In this document: one piece after another, positions 51,488-61,710 of the stretch
Position numbering within the stretch: the stretch's first letter is position 1
Layout of the letters: each line of letters starts with the position of its first letter
Origin: CAZUYC01 sp964624475
Lineage (GTDB): Bacteria; Myxococcota_A; UBA9160; SMWR01
DNA: 64,000 bases
NCBI GenBank assembly: GCA_964624475.1
Contig: CAZUYC010000069.1
Coordinates: forward strand, 74,635 to 138,634
Reading direction: 5' to 3'
The notes under the pieces: model-generated
The model's database searches: none
What the model was told of the DNA's origin: nothing
The model's input: only the letters and a program-made list of their open reading frames with translations
Translations under genes and position numbers: made by a program

Positions 51488-52951
51488 ATGAGCTCGGCCG
51501 AAACCCGCCTGCTGATCGACGGCCGCCTCGTCCCCGCGCGCGGCGGGCGCAGCTACGAGAACGTGAACCCGGCGACCGAGGAGGTGATCGGACGCGCGGC
51601 CGACGCGACGCCCGACGACATGGACGCCGCGATCGCCGCGGCGCGGCGCGCCTTCGACGCGAGCGAGTGGTCGCGCGACCTCGCCTTGCGCGCCCGCTGC
51701 CTGCGCCAGCTCCACGCCGCGCTCGCGAAGCACCGCGAGGAGCTGCGGCCGCAGATCGTGGCGGAAGTCGGGACCCCGATCCTGCTCACCTACGCCGTCC
51801 AGCAGGACAGCGCGATCCAGGACATGCTCTGGGACGTCGAGCTCGCCGAGAGCTACGCCTGGGAGCGGGAGCTCGGCGTGCACGAACTCTTCGGCACGAA
51901 GAGCCGCCGCCGCGTGGTGCGCGAGCCCGTCGGCGTCGCGGGGCTCGTGACGCCCTGGAACTTCCCCTTCATGCTGAACCTCGCGAAGCTCGTCCCCGCG
52001 CTGATGGCGGGCAATACCGCGGTGCTCAAGGCCGCGCCGGACACGCCGTGGAGCGCCAGCTGGATCGGCCGCCTCGCAGCCGAGGAGACGGAGATCCCGC
52101 CCGGCGTGCTGAACGTCGTGACCGCGCGCGACCCGGCCGAGATCGGCGACGTGCTGACGGCCGACCCGCGCGTCGACCTGGTGAGCTTCACCGGCTCGAC
52201 CGCCGTGGGCAAGCGCATCATGGAGCGCTGCGCCGAGACGCTCAAGCGCGTCTTCCTCGAGCTCGGCGGCAAGTCGGCCCACCTGATCCTCGACGACGCG
52301 GACTTCGCCCGGGTCCTGCCCGGCGCCGCGATGGTGTGCATGCACGCGGGCCAGGGCTGTGCGATCACGACGCGGCTCCTGCTCCCGCGCTCGCGCTACG
52401 CCGAGGGTGTCGGGATCCTCGAGCAGGCCTACCGCAACATTCCCTACGGCGACCCGATGCAGCCGTCGAACCTGATGGGCCCGCTGATCAACGCGCGCCA
52501 GCGCGAGCGCGTCCTCGGCTACATCGAGAAGGGGAAGGCCGAGGGAGCGCGGCTGCTCGTCGGCGGAGGCCGGCCCCGCCACCTGCCGAAGGGCTGGTAC
52601 GTCGAGCCCACGCTCTTCGTCGACGTCGACCCCCGCTCGACGATCGCGCAGGAGGAGATCTTCGGGCCGGTGCTCTGCGTGATCCCCTACAGCGACGACG
52701 AGGACGCCGTCCGCATCGCGAACGACTCGCGCTACGGCCTCTCCGGCGCGGTGGCGAGCGCCTCGCTCGAGCGCGCGATGGCCGTGGCGCGGCGGATCCG
52801 CACCGGCACCGTCGGCGTGAACGGCGGCATGTGGTTCGCCCCGGACTCCCCCTTCGGCGGCTACAAGCAGAGCGGGATCGGCCGCGAGCACGGCGTCGAG
52901 GGATTCGAGGAGTACCTCCAGACCAAGACGATCGGCTACCCCGCGGCGTAG
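51488..52951 (+). CDS. NAD(P)-dependent aldehyde dehydrogenase
   Basis: 487 residues, full ALDH length. It has the cofactor motif VSFTGSTAVGKRI, the catalytic Glu in FLELGGKS and the catalytic Cys in HAGQGCAITT. The C-terminus PFGGYKQSGIGREHG is intact. It oxidises an aldehyde to the acid in the cytoplasm; the substrate cannot be predicted. AGGAG stands about 12 nt upstream. It is separate from the surrounding envelope genes. Confidence 0.95.
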   Translation: MSSAETRLLIDGRLVPARGGRSYENVNPATEEVIGRAADATPDDMDAAIAAARRAFDASEWSRDLALRARCLRQLHAALAKHREELRPQIVAEVGTPILLTYAVQQDSAIQDMLWDVELAESYAWERELGVHELFGTKSRRRVVREPVGVAGLVTPWNFPFMLNLAKLVPALMAGNTAVLKAAPDTPWSASWIGRLAAEETEIPPGVLNVVTARDPAEIGDVLTADPRVDLVSFTGSTAVGKRIMERCAETLKRVFLELGGKSAHLILDDADFARVLPGAAMVCMHAGQGCAITTRLLLPRSRYAEGVGILEQAYRNIPYGDPMQPSNLMGPLINARQRERVLGYIEKGKAEGARLLVGGGRPRHLPKGWYVEPTLFVDVDPRSTIAQEEIFGPVLCVIPYSDDEDAVRIANDSRYGLSGAVASASLERAMAVARRIRTGTVGVNGGMWFAPDSPFGGYKQSGIGREHGVEGFEEYLQTKTIGYPAA

Positions 52952-53029
52952 CGGCGGCCGGGGCGGCCGCTACCCGTGGCCGAAGCGCGCGCCAAGGGGC
53001 ACGACCCGCTCCTCCCCGATCGAGCGCCG

Positions 53030-53449
53030 CTACGCGGGTGCCTGCGCCGAGGGCGGGCTGCCGCCGTTCGCCTGCTCGGGCCGGGGCGACGCTCCCGGCC
53101 CGGCCGCCCCCTCGGGCCCGCTCCCGCCGAGCAGCGGTCCGTCGAGGCCGCGCCCGATCGCGGGGACCTCGCCGGCGCAGAAGTGGCGTGCGCCGTCGGC
53201 GAGGTGCGCGTAGAGCTGCGTGTAGCGCTCGGTCAGGTCGCGGAAGAGGTCCGAGGTGCGCGCGAAGTGGCTGGAGATGCGCTCGCCCTGGGCCTCGAGC
53301 TCGCTGCGCGTCTCCGCGAGCTCCACCTCGAGTTGCGCCGCGCGCTCCTCGGCCGCGCGCCCGCCGCGGCGGCCGAGCCAGCTCGCGACGAGTCCGCCGA
53401 CGACGGCGCCTCCGCCGAACCAGAGCAGCGAGAGGACGGTCGGGTGCAT
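53030..53449 (-). CDS. YhcB/ZapG-like (DUF1043) membrane-anchored coiled-coil protein
   Basis: 139 residues. An N-terminal helix (LLWFGGGAVVGGLVASWL) anchors it in the inner membrane. The charged coiled segment AAQLEVELAETRSELEAQGE and the motif RTSDLFRDLTERYTQLYAHL follow, resembling DUF1043 (YhcB/ZapG), which contributes to cell division and envelope growth. A disordered Gly/Pro tail ends it. GGAGG lies 7 nt before ATG 53449, so the longer in-frame start at 53500 was rejected. Confidence 0.75.
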   Translation of the reverse strand: MHPTVLSLLWFGGGAVVGGLVASWLGRRGGRAAEERAAQLEVELAETRSELEAQGERISSHFARTSDLFRDLTERYTQLYAHLADGARHFCAGEVPAIGRGLDGPLLGGSGPEGAAGPGASPRPEQANGGSPPSAQAPA

Positions 53450-53509
53450 GAGGGGGCCTCCGTGAGGGCGCCAGTGTACCTCGTTCGCGCCGGCCGCCAC
53501 GCCGGCCGT

Positions 53510-55162
53510 TCAAAGCCTGGAGGAGCGGATCTCGACGTCGGCGCGCGCCCAGGCGTTGCGGAAGCCCGTCCGGGCGGCCGCGGCCTCGCTCGCCCTCCCC
53601 TGCGCTTCCAGGCTGCGCGCGAGGCCGAAGAGCGACCAGCCGTTGCGCGGGACGCGGCGCAGGTCCTCGCGATACACGGCTTCGGCCTCCTCGACGCGGC
53701 CCGCGTCGACGAGCACGGCTCCGAGGGCCTGGCGCAGCGGCAGCCACCAGCGCGGCGGCTCGGTGTACTGCATCGCGTCCTGGATCCGGATCGCCTCCTC
53801 CAGCGCCGCGACGGCCCGGTCCGTCTCGCCGCGCGCCGCCGCGACCTCGCCGGCGAGATGGCTCGCCGCGAGGGCGAGGTAGCGCGACGCGGGCACGTTC
53901 GAGAAGTCGAGGCGCGCGAGGGCCTCCTCCCCGCCGACGGCGCGCAGCGAGGCGAGCTCGGCCTCCGCCGCCGCCGCGTCGCCGCGGCGGGCGTGCGCGA
54001 CGCCGCGGGCGTAGTACCAGATCCCCGTCGCGTAGCGGCGCCCGGGCGGCGGCGCGGGCTCGCCGAGCAGCGCGTCGTAGCGCCCGAAGCGCAGCAGGGC
54101 GAAGGCCGGCATCACCACGAACTCCTCGGCCGGGGGGAAGGCGCGCAGCGACTCGTCGCGGATCTCCGCGACGAGCCTGCGCGCGGAGACGAGCGCGAGG
54201 TCGCCACGTCCCTCGGCGCCGGCCGCCGCGTAGACGAAGTGGAGGTTGTGCGGGTAGTAGAGCACGGCGTAGAGGCCCCGCCGGCCGCACCAGGCGAAGG
54301 TGGCCTCGTCCACCGCGACGGCGCGCCGATTGATCTCGAGCGCGTCCGCGTAGCGGCCGACGCGCCAGAAGATGTGCGACGGCATGTGGACCAGGTGCCC
54401 GGAGCCCGGCGCGAGGGCGGCGAGCCGCTCGGCCGCCGGGAGCGCCCGCTCCGGGTGGTGCTCCTCGTAGGCGTGGATCAGGTAGTGGTTCGCCCCGGGG
54501 TGGCTCGGGTCGCGGGCCAGGACGCCTTCGAGCAGCGCCAGCGCCTCGCGCGTGGTCTCCTTCGGCTCGGACGCGGAGACCCAGTAGCTCCACGGCGAGA
54601 GGTCGAGGAGCGCCTCGGCGGTGATCGTCGCGACGTCGAGATCGTCGGGGTAGCGGCGCTGCACCTCGCGCATCGCGTTCGCGAAGCCCAGGTCGAGTGC
54701 GGCGCGGTCTGGACTCCCGGGGGAGTCCGCGTCGGGGGAGTAGCGCTGCGCCAGCGCTTCGATCAGGTCCCGCTCCACCGGGCTCGCGCCCGCGGCGAGA
54801 GAGAGCGCGCGCTGCGCCGCGGCCCACGCAAGGCCGGCGGCCTCCGGCCCCATGGGAGCGTTGATGTTCGGGCCGAGCGCGAGCGCCACGCCCCACCAGC
54901 AGATCGCACAGCCGGGATCGCGGCGCGCGGCCTCCCGGAAGGAGCGCTCCGCCGCCTCGTGGTTGAAGCCGTAGCCGAGCGCCAGGCCCTGATCGAAGTA
55001 GCGCTGCGCCGCCGGCGAAGCGGTCGAGATGGCGCGCCGGTGGTCGCCGAGGTCGTCGAAGAGGCGGATCAGGGGCGGCTCGGCGTCGCGCGACGGAGCG
55101 CCGCAGGCGCTGGCGAGGCAGGCCGCCGCGATCGCGGCCGCGCGCCGTCCGGGCTGCGGCAT
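53510..55162 (-). CDS. TPR-repeat lipoprotein
   Basis: 550 residues. The signal peptide ends in lipobox LASAC (Cys20). Helical TPR-like repeats cover most of the mature protein: YFDQGLALGYGFNHEAAERS, AHARRGDAAAAEAELASL, and AVYREDLRRVPRNGWSLFGL. Conserved HxxH and His-rich segments, YLIHAYEEHHPERAL and HMPSHIFWRVGRYADAL, are typical of a large exported TPR family of unknown role. A minus-strand TAGGCT and GGGAGGG precede the ATG. It probably scaffolds an envelope complex. Confidence 0.85.
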   Translation of the reverse strand: MPQPGRRAAAIAAACLASACGAPSRDAEPPLIRLFDDLGDHRRAISTASPAAQRYFDQGLALGYGFNHEAAERSFREAARRDPGCAICWWGVALALGPNINAPMGPEAAGLAWAAAQRALSLAAGASPVERDLIEALAQRYSPDADSPGSPDRAALDLGFANAMREVQRRYPDDLDVATITAEALLDLSPWSYWVSASEPKETTREALALLEGVLARDPSHPGANHYLIHAYEEHHPERALPAAERLAALAPGSGHLVHMPSHIFWRVGRYADALEINRRAVAVDEATFAWCGRRGLYAVLYYPHNLHFVYAAAGAEGRGDLALVSARRLVAEIRDESLRAFPPAEEFVVMPAFALLRFGRYDALLGEPAPPPGRRYATGIWYYARGVAHARRGDAAAAEAELASLRAVGGEEALARLDFSNVPASRYLALAASHLAGEVAAARGETDRAVAALEEAIRIQDAMQYTEPPRWWLPLRQALGAVLVDAGRVEEAEAVYREDLRRVPRNGWSLFGLARSLEAQGRASEAAAARTGFRNAWARADVEIRSSRL

Positions 55163-55256
55163 GCCGGAATCCCTCCCGAGGCGAGCCTACCGCCGCGCAG
55201 GCCCGCTGGGAACTCCGCTATCCTCGCTGTTCCGGAGCCGGATACGGGGGAAACGC

Positions 55257-56294
55257 GTGCGGGTCCTGGTCACGGGCGGCTGCGGCTTCCTCGGCTCCCA
55301 CGTCTGCGAGCTCTTCCGGCAGCGCGGCGACGAGGTCGTCTCGCTCGACAACATGACCAAGCTCGAGCTCGCGCGGACCGGCTACGAGGCCACGGCCGCG
55401 CGCGACCACAACTGGAAGCTGCTCGAGGCGATGGGCGTGCGCATGCTCCGGGAGGACGTGCGCGACCTCGAGGCCGTGCTCGACGCCGCGTCCGGCTGCG
55501 CCTTCATCGCCCACACCGCCGCACAGCCGGCGGTGACGATCGGCCTCGAGGACCCGCTGCTCGACCTCTCGACCAACGTGGTCGGCACCGTCCACGTGCT
55601 CGAGGCCGCGCGGAGCCACCGCATCCCGGTGGCGAGCTGCGCCAGCGTCCACGTCTACGGCAACTGGTTGAACGACGAGCTGCGCGAGGGCGCGACCCGC
55701 TACCAGAACGACCGGGTCGCGATCGGCGAGGAGGCACCGACGATGGTCGGGTACCTGACGCCGCTGCACGGATCGAAGGCCTCCGCCGAGCACTACGTCC
55801 GCGTCTACGCCTCCGCCTACGGGCTCCGCGCCGCCAGCTTCCGCCTCACCGGCCTCTACGGGCCGCGCCAGCTCGGCGGCGAGGACCACGGCTGGGTCGC
55901 CAACTTCGCGATCCGCAACGCCATCGGCTGGCCGATCACGATCTTCGGGACGGGCAAGCAGGTCCGCGACATCCTCTTCGCGACGGACGCCGCCCGGGCC
56001 TTCGTCGACTTCTGCGCGCGCGGCGAGGCCGGCGTCTACAACGTGGGGGGCGGCCCCGACCACGCGATCTCGCTCGTCGAGTGCCTGCGGCTGATCGAGG
56101 CGGCCTCGGGCCGCCCGTCGGAGCTGCGCTTCGAGCCGGCCCGCTTCGGCGACCTGCGCTGGTTCGTCTGCGACGTGCGCCGCGCGCGCGAGGGATTCGG
56201 TTGGGAGCCGCGCGTGCGGCCCGACGAGGGCGTGCGCGAGATCGTGGCCTGGGTCGAGCGCAACCGGTCGCTCTTCGCGGGAGGCGCGGCGTGA
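55257..56294 (+). CDS. NAD-dependent sugar epimerase/dehydratase family protein lacking the usual catalytic Tyr
   Basis: 345 residues, GTG start after GGGGG. Rossmann motif VTGGCGFLGSH. The family resembles nucleotide-sugar epimerases such as CDP-paratose 2-epimerase (EDPLLDLSTNVVGTVHVLEA). The active-site motif is TPLHGSKASAE: the YxxxK tyrosine is replaced by Leu while the Lys is kept. The Ser region is SCASVHVYGN. This suggests altered chemistry or a different acid/base, unless a nearby His substitutes. First gene of a GTGA-coupled trio with a nucleotidyltransferase and GT2. Confidence 0.85.
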   Translation: MRVLVTGGCGFLGSHVCELFRQRGDEVVSLDNMTKLELARTGYEATAARDHNWKLLEAMGVRMLREDVRDLEAVLDAASGCAFIAHTAAQPAVTIGLEDPLLDLSTNVVGTVHVLEAARSHRIPVASCASVHVYGNWLNDELREGATRYQNDRVAIGEEAPTMVGYLTPLHGSKASAEHYVRVYASAYGLRAASFRLTGLYGPRQLGGEDHGWVANFAIRNAIGWPITIFGTGKQVRDILFATDAARAFVDFCARGEAGVYNVGGGPDHAISLVECLRLIEAASGRPSELRFEPARFGDLRWFVCDVRRAREGFGWEPRVRPDEGVREIVAWVERNRSLFAGGAA

Positions 56295-57046
56295 AGGCGC
56301 TGATCCTCGCCGCCGGCCGCGGCCGGCGCCTCGGCGCCCGCTCGACCGAGCAGAACAAGTGCATGCTGCGGATGTTCGGGCGTCCGCTGATCGAGTACGG
56401 CCTGGAGAACGCGGTGCGCGCCGGCGCCAGCGAGATCGTGGTGGTCGTGAGCTACCGGGCCGAGCAGATCATCAACGCCTACGGAATCGAGCACCGCGGC
56501 GTACGCGTGCAGTACGTGCTCCAGGAGGACCCGAAGGGCCTCGTGCACGCGATCGAGTGCAGCGAGGAGGCGATCGCCGGCGAAGATTTCATGCTCTTCC
56601 TGGCCGACGAGATCCTCTGGGCGCCGCGCCACGCCGAGATGGTGCGGAAGTTCGAGCAGGACGCGCTCACGGTGATCTGCGGCGTCGTGAAGGAGCCCGA
56701 CCCCGACGAGATCCGCAAGACCTACGCCGTGATCGAGGACGACCGCGACCAGCGCATCTACCGCCTGATCGAGAAGCCGCGCAACCCCCCGAACCAGATC
56801 CGCGGCACCGGCAACTGCATCTTCCGCTCGCGGATCTTCGAATACGTGCCGCAGACGCCGATCAACCAGAACCGCCAGGAGCGCGAGCTCCCGGACCTGA
56901 TCCAGTGCGCGATCGACGACGGGCTCGCGGTCAAGTCCTTCGACATCGGCGACGGCTACGTGAACATCAACACGCCCGACGACATCGAGCTCGCCGAGCG
57001 CGCTCACGCGGGGCGCTTCCCGGCCGCCGCCGGCGGCCGGCGGTGA
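56291..57046 (+). CDS. Sugar nucleotidyltransferase (GT-A-like NTP transferase)
   Basis: 251 residues, GTG start. ALILAAGRGRRLG at the N-terminus and NKCMLRMFGRPLIEYGLENA are the NTP-transferase signature; IFRSRIFEYVPQTP and VNINTPDDIELAE mark the end. It should form an NDP-sugar from NTP and a sugar-1-phosphate in the cytoplasm. It likely feeds the coupled epimerase-like protein or a nearby transferase. Overlaps both neighbours by 4 nt. Confidence 0.9.
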   Translation: MKALILAAGRGRRLGARSTEQNKCMLRMFGRPLIEYGLENAVRAGASEIVVVVSYRAEQIINAYGIEHRGVRVQYVLQEDPKGLVHAIECSEEAIAGEDFMLFLADEILWAPRHAEMVRKFEQDALTVICGVVKEPDPDEIRKTYAVIEDDRDQRIYRLIEKPRNPPNQIRGTGNCIFRSRIFEYVPQTPINQNRQERELPDLIQCAIDDGLAVKSFDIGDGYVNINTPDDIELAERAHAGRFPAAAGGRR

Positions 57047-57723
57047 GCCCGCGCCTGCTCGTGGTCGTGCCCGCGTTCAACGAGGCGGAGACCATCCAGG
57101 AGGTCGCGCGCCGCGCGAGTCGGCACGCCGACGTCTGCGTGGTCGACGACGCCAGCACGGACGGCACGGCGGAGCTCCTGGCCGGCCTGCCCCGCGTCGT
57201 GGTGCTTCGCCACGCGAAGAACACCCACATCGCCGGCGCGATCCTCGATGGATTCCGGCACGCGCAGGCGCACGCCTACGAACAGTGCATCACGATGGAC
57301 GCGGGCCTCTCCCACGACCCCGAGGCGATCCCGGCGTTCCGGGCCCACGCCGACGCCGACCTCGTGGTCGGCTATCGCGCGCGGCGCGAGGGCGTGCCGC
57401 TGCACCGGGCGGGCCTGAGCCAGGTCGCCAACTGGCTGATGAACCTGGCACTCGAACGGCGGGCCGTGCCGTGGGGAGGCGCGGGGCTGCGCGACTGCAC
57501 CTCCGGGTACCGGATGTACTCGCGGCGCGCCTACGAGCTCCTGCTCGCGGCGCCGCTGCGCTGCCGGGCCTTCGACTTCCACATCGAGGCGCTCGCGCAC
57601 GTCTACCGGGCGGGCCTCGCGATCGCCGAGGTGCCGATCACCTATCGCTTCACGAACTCGTCGCTGCGGCGCGAGATCGTGGTGGAGGCGGTGCGGACCT
57701 GCGGCCGGCTGTGGGTACGTTGA
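57043..57723 (+). CDS. Glycosyltransferase family 2 (polyprenyl-phosphate type)
   Basis: 226 residues. VVPAFNEAETIQEVARRA, CVVDDASTDGTAELL, TMDAGLSHDPEAIPAF (DxD-like site) and DCTSGYRMYSRRAYELL place it in the DPM1/GT2 group. It would transfer a sugar from an NDP donor, perhaps the product of the coupled genes, to polyprenyl phosphate. No C-terminal membrane helices. Third gene of the coupled trio. Confidence 0.9.
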   Translation: MSPRLLVVVPAFNEAETIQEVARRASRHADVCVVDDASTDGTAELLAGLPRVVVLRHAKNTHIAGAILDGFRHAQAHAYEQCITMDAGLSHDPEAIPAFRAHADADLVVGYRARREGVPLHRAGLSQVANWLMNLALERRAVPWGGAGLRDCTSGYRMYSRRAYELLLAAPLRCRAFDFHIEALAHVYRAGLAIAEVPITYRFTNSSLRREIVVEAVRTCGRLWVR

Positions 57724-57769
57724 CGGGGCCCGGGCCGCCGCGTTCCCGCGGGCGGACCCGGTGGCGGGT

Positions 57770-57783
57770 GTGAAGCGCTTCAC
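57770..57783. promoter_or_regulatory. Perfect 14-bp palindrome GTGAAGCGCTTCAC
   Basis: GTGAAGCGCTTCAC lies 54 nt upstream of the DUF928 gene, in an otherwise featureless 114-nt gap. It could bind a dimeric regulator. No matching copy elsewhere in the window was noticed, so the assignment is tentative. Confidence 0.3.
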
Positions 57784-57837
57784 TGCGCCGGCTCGCAGCC
57801 GCGGGCGATGCTGGCGCCGAGCAGAGGAGGATCCGAC

Positions 57838-58650
57838 GTGCAACCCAGGGTCATCACCAAGGCGATCGGCACGGCCATCGCGGCCGCGGCGCTCGGGCTG
57901 CTCCAGCCCGGCGCCGCCCTCGCAGGGGATCCGGAGCGCGCTCCCGCGAGCGAGGGAGACCCCTCCGGCGCCTCGCAGACGACGCCCGACGTGGCGGCGC
58001 GCAACCCGGCGCTGCCCGCGCTTCCGCGCTTCGTCCCCCCCGATCGGGGTGCGCCGACGAGCCGGCTCGGCGGCGCGACGCGCGGGGCGAGCGCGGATGC
58101 GCTCCCGGCCGTCGAGGCGCTCGTCCCGGCCGAGGTCGGGCTCACCCTCGAGCCGAGGCCGGTCCTCTACTGGTACCTCTCGCGACCGAGCGACGTGCGC
58201 GTCGACCTCCGCTTGCTCGCCCTCGATCCGCTCGAGACCGTGCTCGAGAAGACGTTGCCGCCGGCGCGCGCCGGCGGCATCCAGCGCATCCGCCTCGCCG
58301 ACCACGGCGTCGAGCTCGCGCCCGGGCGGGCCTACCAGTGGCTCGTGCTGCTCGTCCCGGACCCCGCGGATCGATCCCGCGACCGCGTCGTCGGCGGCGG
58401 GATCGAGCGCATCGGGCCCGATGCGGGCCTGCGCGACGCGATCGCGCGCGCGGACCGCGAGCGGCTTCCCTTCGTGCTGGCCGAGGCGGGCGTGTGGTAC
58501 GACGCGATCGACGTCCTCTCGCAGGAGATCGAGAAGCGCCCCGGCGACGCGCAGCTCTGGAACCGCCGCGCCGCGCTCTTCGAGCAGGTGGGCCTGCCCG
58601 AGGTTCCGCTCGGGGGTAGCGAGGCGGCGCCCGGTTTCGGTTCCCGGTAG
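57838..58650 (+). CDS. DUF928-like exported protein
   Basis: 270 residues. The signal peptide ends about ...GAALA-GD. A Pro/Ala-rich linker is followed by a region resembling DUF928: RPVLYWYLSRPSDVRVDL, GIQRIRLADHGVELAPGRAY and RVVGGGIERIG. DUF928 proteins are mostly known from cyanobacteria and have no assigned biochemical role. The GTG start is favoured by GAGGAGG 7 nt upstream. Its context, downstream of a sugar-activation trio and upstream of ilvBN, gives no firm clue. Confidence 0.75.
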   Translation: MQPRVITKAIGTAIAAAALGLLQPGAALAGDPERAPASEGDPSGASQTTPDVAARNPALPALPRFVPPDRGAPTSRLGGATRGASADALPAVEALVPAEVGLTLEPRPVLYWYLSRPSDVRVDLRLLALDPLETVLEKTLPPARAGGIQRIRLADHGVELAPGRAYQWLVLLVPDPADRSRDRVVGGGIERIGPDAGLRDAIARADRERLPFVLAEAGVWYDAIDVLSQEIEKRPGDAQLWNRRAALFEQVGLPEVPLGGSEAAPGFGSR

Positions 58651-58690
58651 CTCCGCCGGGGCCCGGTGGACGGGACGCGCAGGACCTGCC

Positions 58691-58852
58691 GGTTTCCTCA
58701 AGAATCCCCCCGGGGCATACGATTCCGTGCCTTTCCTGGGTCGGTTTCCTGGAGCTGACCCAGTAGACGCCTCGTCTTGCCGATCTCGAGGCTCAGGTTT
58801 CCACGAGACGAGCCCGGGAGAGCCCGCGTTTCGGCTCGCGGACCCCTTTTTT
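58691..58852 (+). promoter_or_regulatory. Structured leader/terminator region upstream of ilvB
   Basis: Possible stem 1: CTGGGTC 58736-58742 with GACCCAG 58757-58763. Stem 2: CTCGTCT 58771-58777 with AGACGAG 58806-58812. Stem 3: GAGCC 58820-58824 with GGCTC 58833-58837, or CCGCG/CGCGG, then a run of six T at 58847-58852. Three copies of GGTTTCC lie at 58691, 58743 and 58796, about 52-53 nt apart. Stem 3 plus the T-run could terminate the DUF928 transcript or attenuate ilvB. No branched-chain-amino-acid-rich leader peptide is visible. TAGACT at 58870-58875 is a -10-like box. Confidence 0.35.
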
Positions 58853-58919
58853 CGGGAGCCTGGTCCGGCTAGACTGCGGGAGACCTGGCGGGGGCGGCCC
58901 GGCCTCCTGCGGAGGCAGC

Positions 58920-60635
<1,716 letters not shown>

Positions 60636-60636
60636 G

Positions 60637-61170
60637 ATGAGCGCCGCCGCGGCGCCGGCCCCGCAGCCGTCGCCCCCGATCCAACCCATCCACACGATCT
60701 CGCTCTTCGTGAACAACAAGCCCGGCGTGCTCGTGCGCGTGGCCCTCGTCTTCTCGCGCCGCGGCTTCAACATCGAGAGCCTGGTGGTGAGCCCGGGCGC
60801 CGAGGGCCGCTTCTCGCGCATGACGATGACCTGTCGCGGCGCCGCCGCGGACCTCGACCAGGTGGTCCGGCAGCTCGCGAAGCTCGTCGACGTGGTGCAC
60901 GCGATCGACCACACCGGCGACCAGTCCTACGAGGTCGAGATCGCGCTCGTGAAGCTCGACTGCGCGCTGGACCGGCGCACCGAGATCCTCCAGGTCGCCG
61001 AGCACTACAAGGCGCGCGTGGTCGACTACGGAAGCGAGTCGCTGATGCTCCAGGTCCACGGCTCGAGCGAGAAGCTCGACGCCTGCCTGGAGCTGCTGCG
61101 CCCCTTCGGGATCAGCGAGCTCGTGCGCTCCGGCAAGCTCCTGATGGCGCGCGGCCGCCGGGTCACCTGA
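60637..61170 (+). CDS. ilvN: Acetolactate synthase small (regulatory) subunit
   Basis: 177 residues. The ACT domain starts at IHTISLFVNNKPGVLVRVAL, with FNIESLVVSPGA following. The second domain has VDYGSESLMLQVHGSSEK, as in IlvN/IlvH C-termini. It mediates valine feedback on IlvB and boosts its activity. One base separates it from ilvB, so the two are an operon and probably translationally coupled. Confidence 0.96.
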   Translation: MSAAAAPAPQPSPPIQPIHTISLFVNNKPGVLVRVALVFSRRGFNIESLVVSPGAEGRFSRMTMTCRGAAADLDQVVRQLAKLVDVVHAIDHTGDQSYEVEIALVKLDCALDRRTEILQVAEHYKARVVDYGSESLMLQVHGSSEKLDACLELLRPFGISELVRSGKLLMARGRRVT

Positions 61171-61215
61171 GCCGGGCCGAAGCGCGCGCGCCCGTCCGGC
61201 CCGCGGCGAAGGCCT

Positions 61216-61401
61216 TCAATCGTCGCGCTCGCGCTCGTACGCCTCCCACGCACTGCGCGCCGCCTGGACCTCGGGCGCCGCGGCCTCCCACGAGGCGAGG
61301 CGCGCGACGCGCGCGCTAAAGGCGCTCGTCTCGAGGGTGTCCGGGTAGTCGATCGATCGCCCCCGCGGGCTTCGGCGCGCGCTCGCCGCAGGAATCTCCA
61401 A
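61216..61401 (-). CDS. Small ORF or gene remnant of unknown function
   Basis: 61 residues. From about the 16th residue the codons have strongly GC-rich third positions, as in real genes here (segment DYPDTLETSAFSARVARLAS, then WEAAAPEVQAARSAWEAYER). The N-terminal part is basic and ambiguous. It may be a small protein or the tail of a decayed gene next to the toxin-antitoxin patch. No family recognised. Confidence 0.3.
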   Translation of the reverse strand: MEIPAASARRSPRGRSIDYPDTLETSAFSARVARLASWEAAAPEVQAARSAWEAYERERDD

Positions 61402-61452
61402 ACGGGTGGACCCTGTCTTGCGCGGCTGCCACTCGTGTATTACGGTGCCGGC

Positions 61453-61710
61453 ATGAGGTCCTTGACCGTCCGACTACCCGAAGCCCTGGTGGCCGAGATC
61501 GAGGCGGAATCCCGAGTGCTCAAGCGCTCGAAATCCGACGTCGTTCGAGAGCGCCTGAAGCGGCATGACGCGCCCAACGCTCGACGGCGCGCCTCGCTGG
61601 AGGCCATCGCGGATCTCATCGGGTCGGTGGACGGCCTGCCGGTGAAGTTGAGCAGTCGACGGAAGGCGTATTTGCGGAAGACGCGCTATGGCTCCAAGCG
61701 TCCTCGTTGA
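61453..61710 (+). CDS. Ribbon-helix-helix antitoxin (VapB-like)
   Basis: 85 residues. SLTVRLPEALVAEIEAESRV and KRSKSDVVRERLKRH form an RHH (CopG/MetJ-type) DNA-binding N-terminus; the C-terminus LIGSVDGLPVKLSSRRKAYL may bind the toxin. It overlaps by 23 nt a PIN-domain gene, the VapBC arrangement. It should neutralise the toxin and repress its own promoter. TATTAC (61438-61443) lies 9 nt before the ATG, so a leaderless start is likely. Confidence 0.85.
   Translation: MRSLTVRLPEALVAEIEAESRVLKRSKSDVVRERLKRHDAPNARRRASLEAIADLIGSVDGLPVKLSSRRKAYLRKTRYGSKRPR

Noticed and set aside
58651..58919. Classical leader-peptide attenuator for ilvB
   Set aside because: No short ORF rich in Ile, Val or Leu codons was found, and no T-box TGGNACCGCG-like motif, so only stem-loops are reported.
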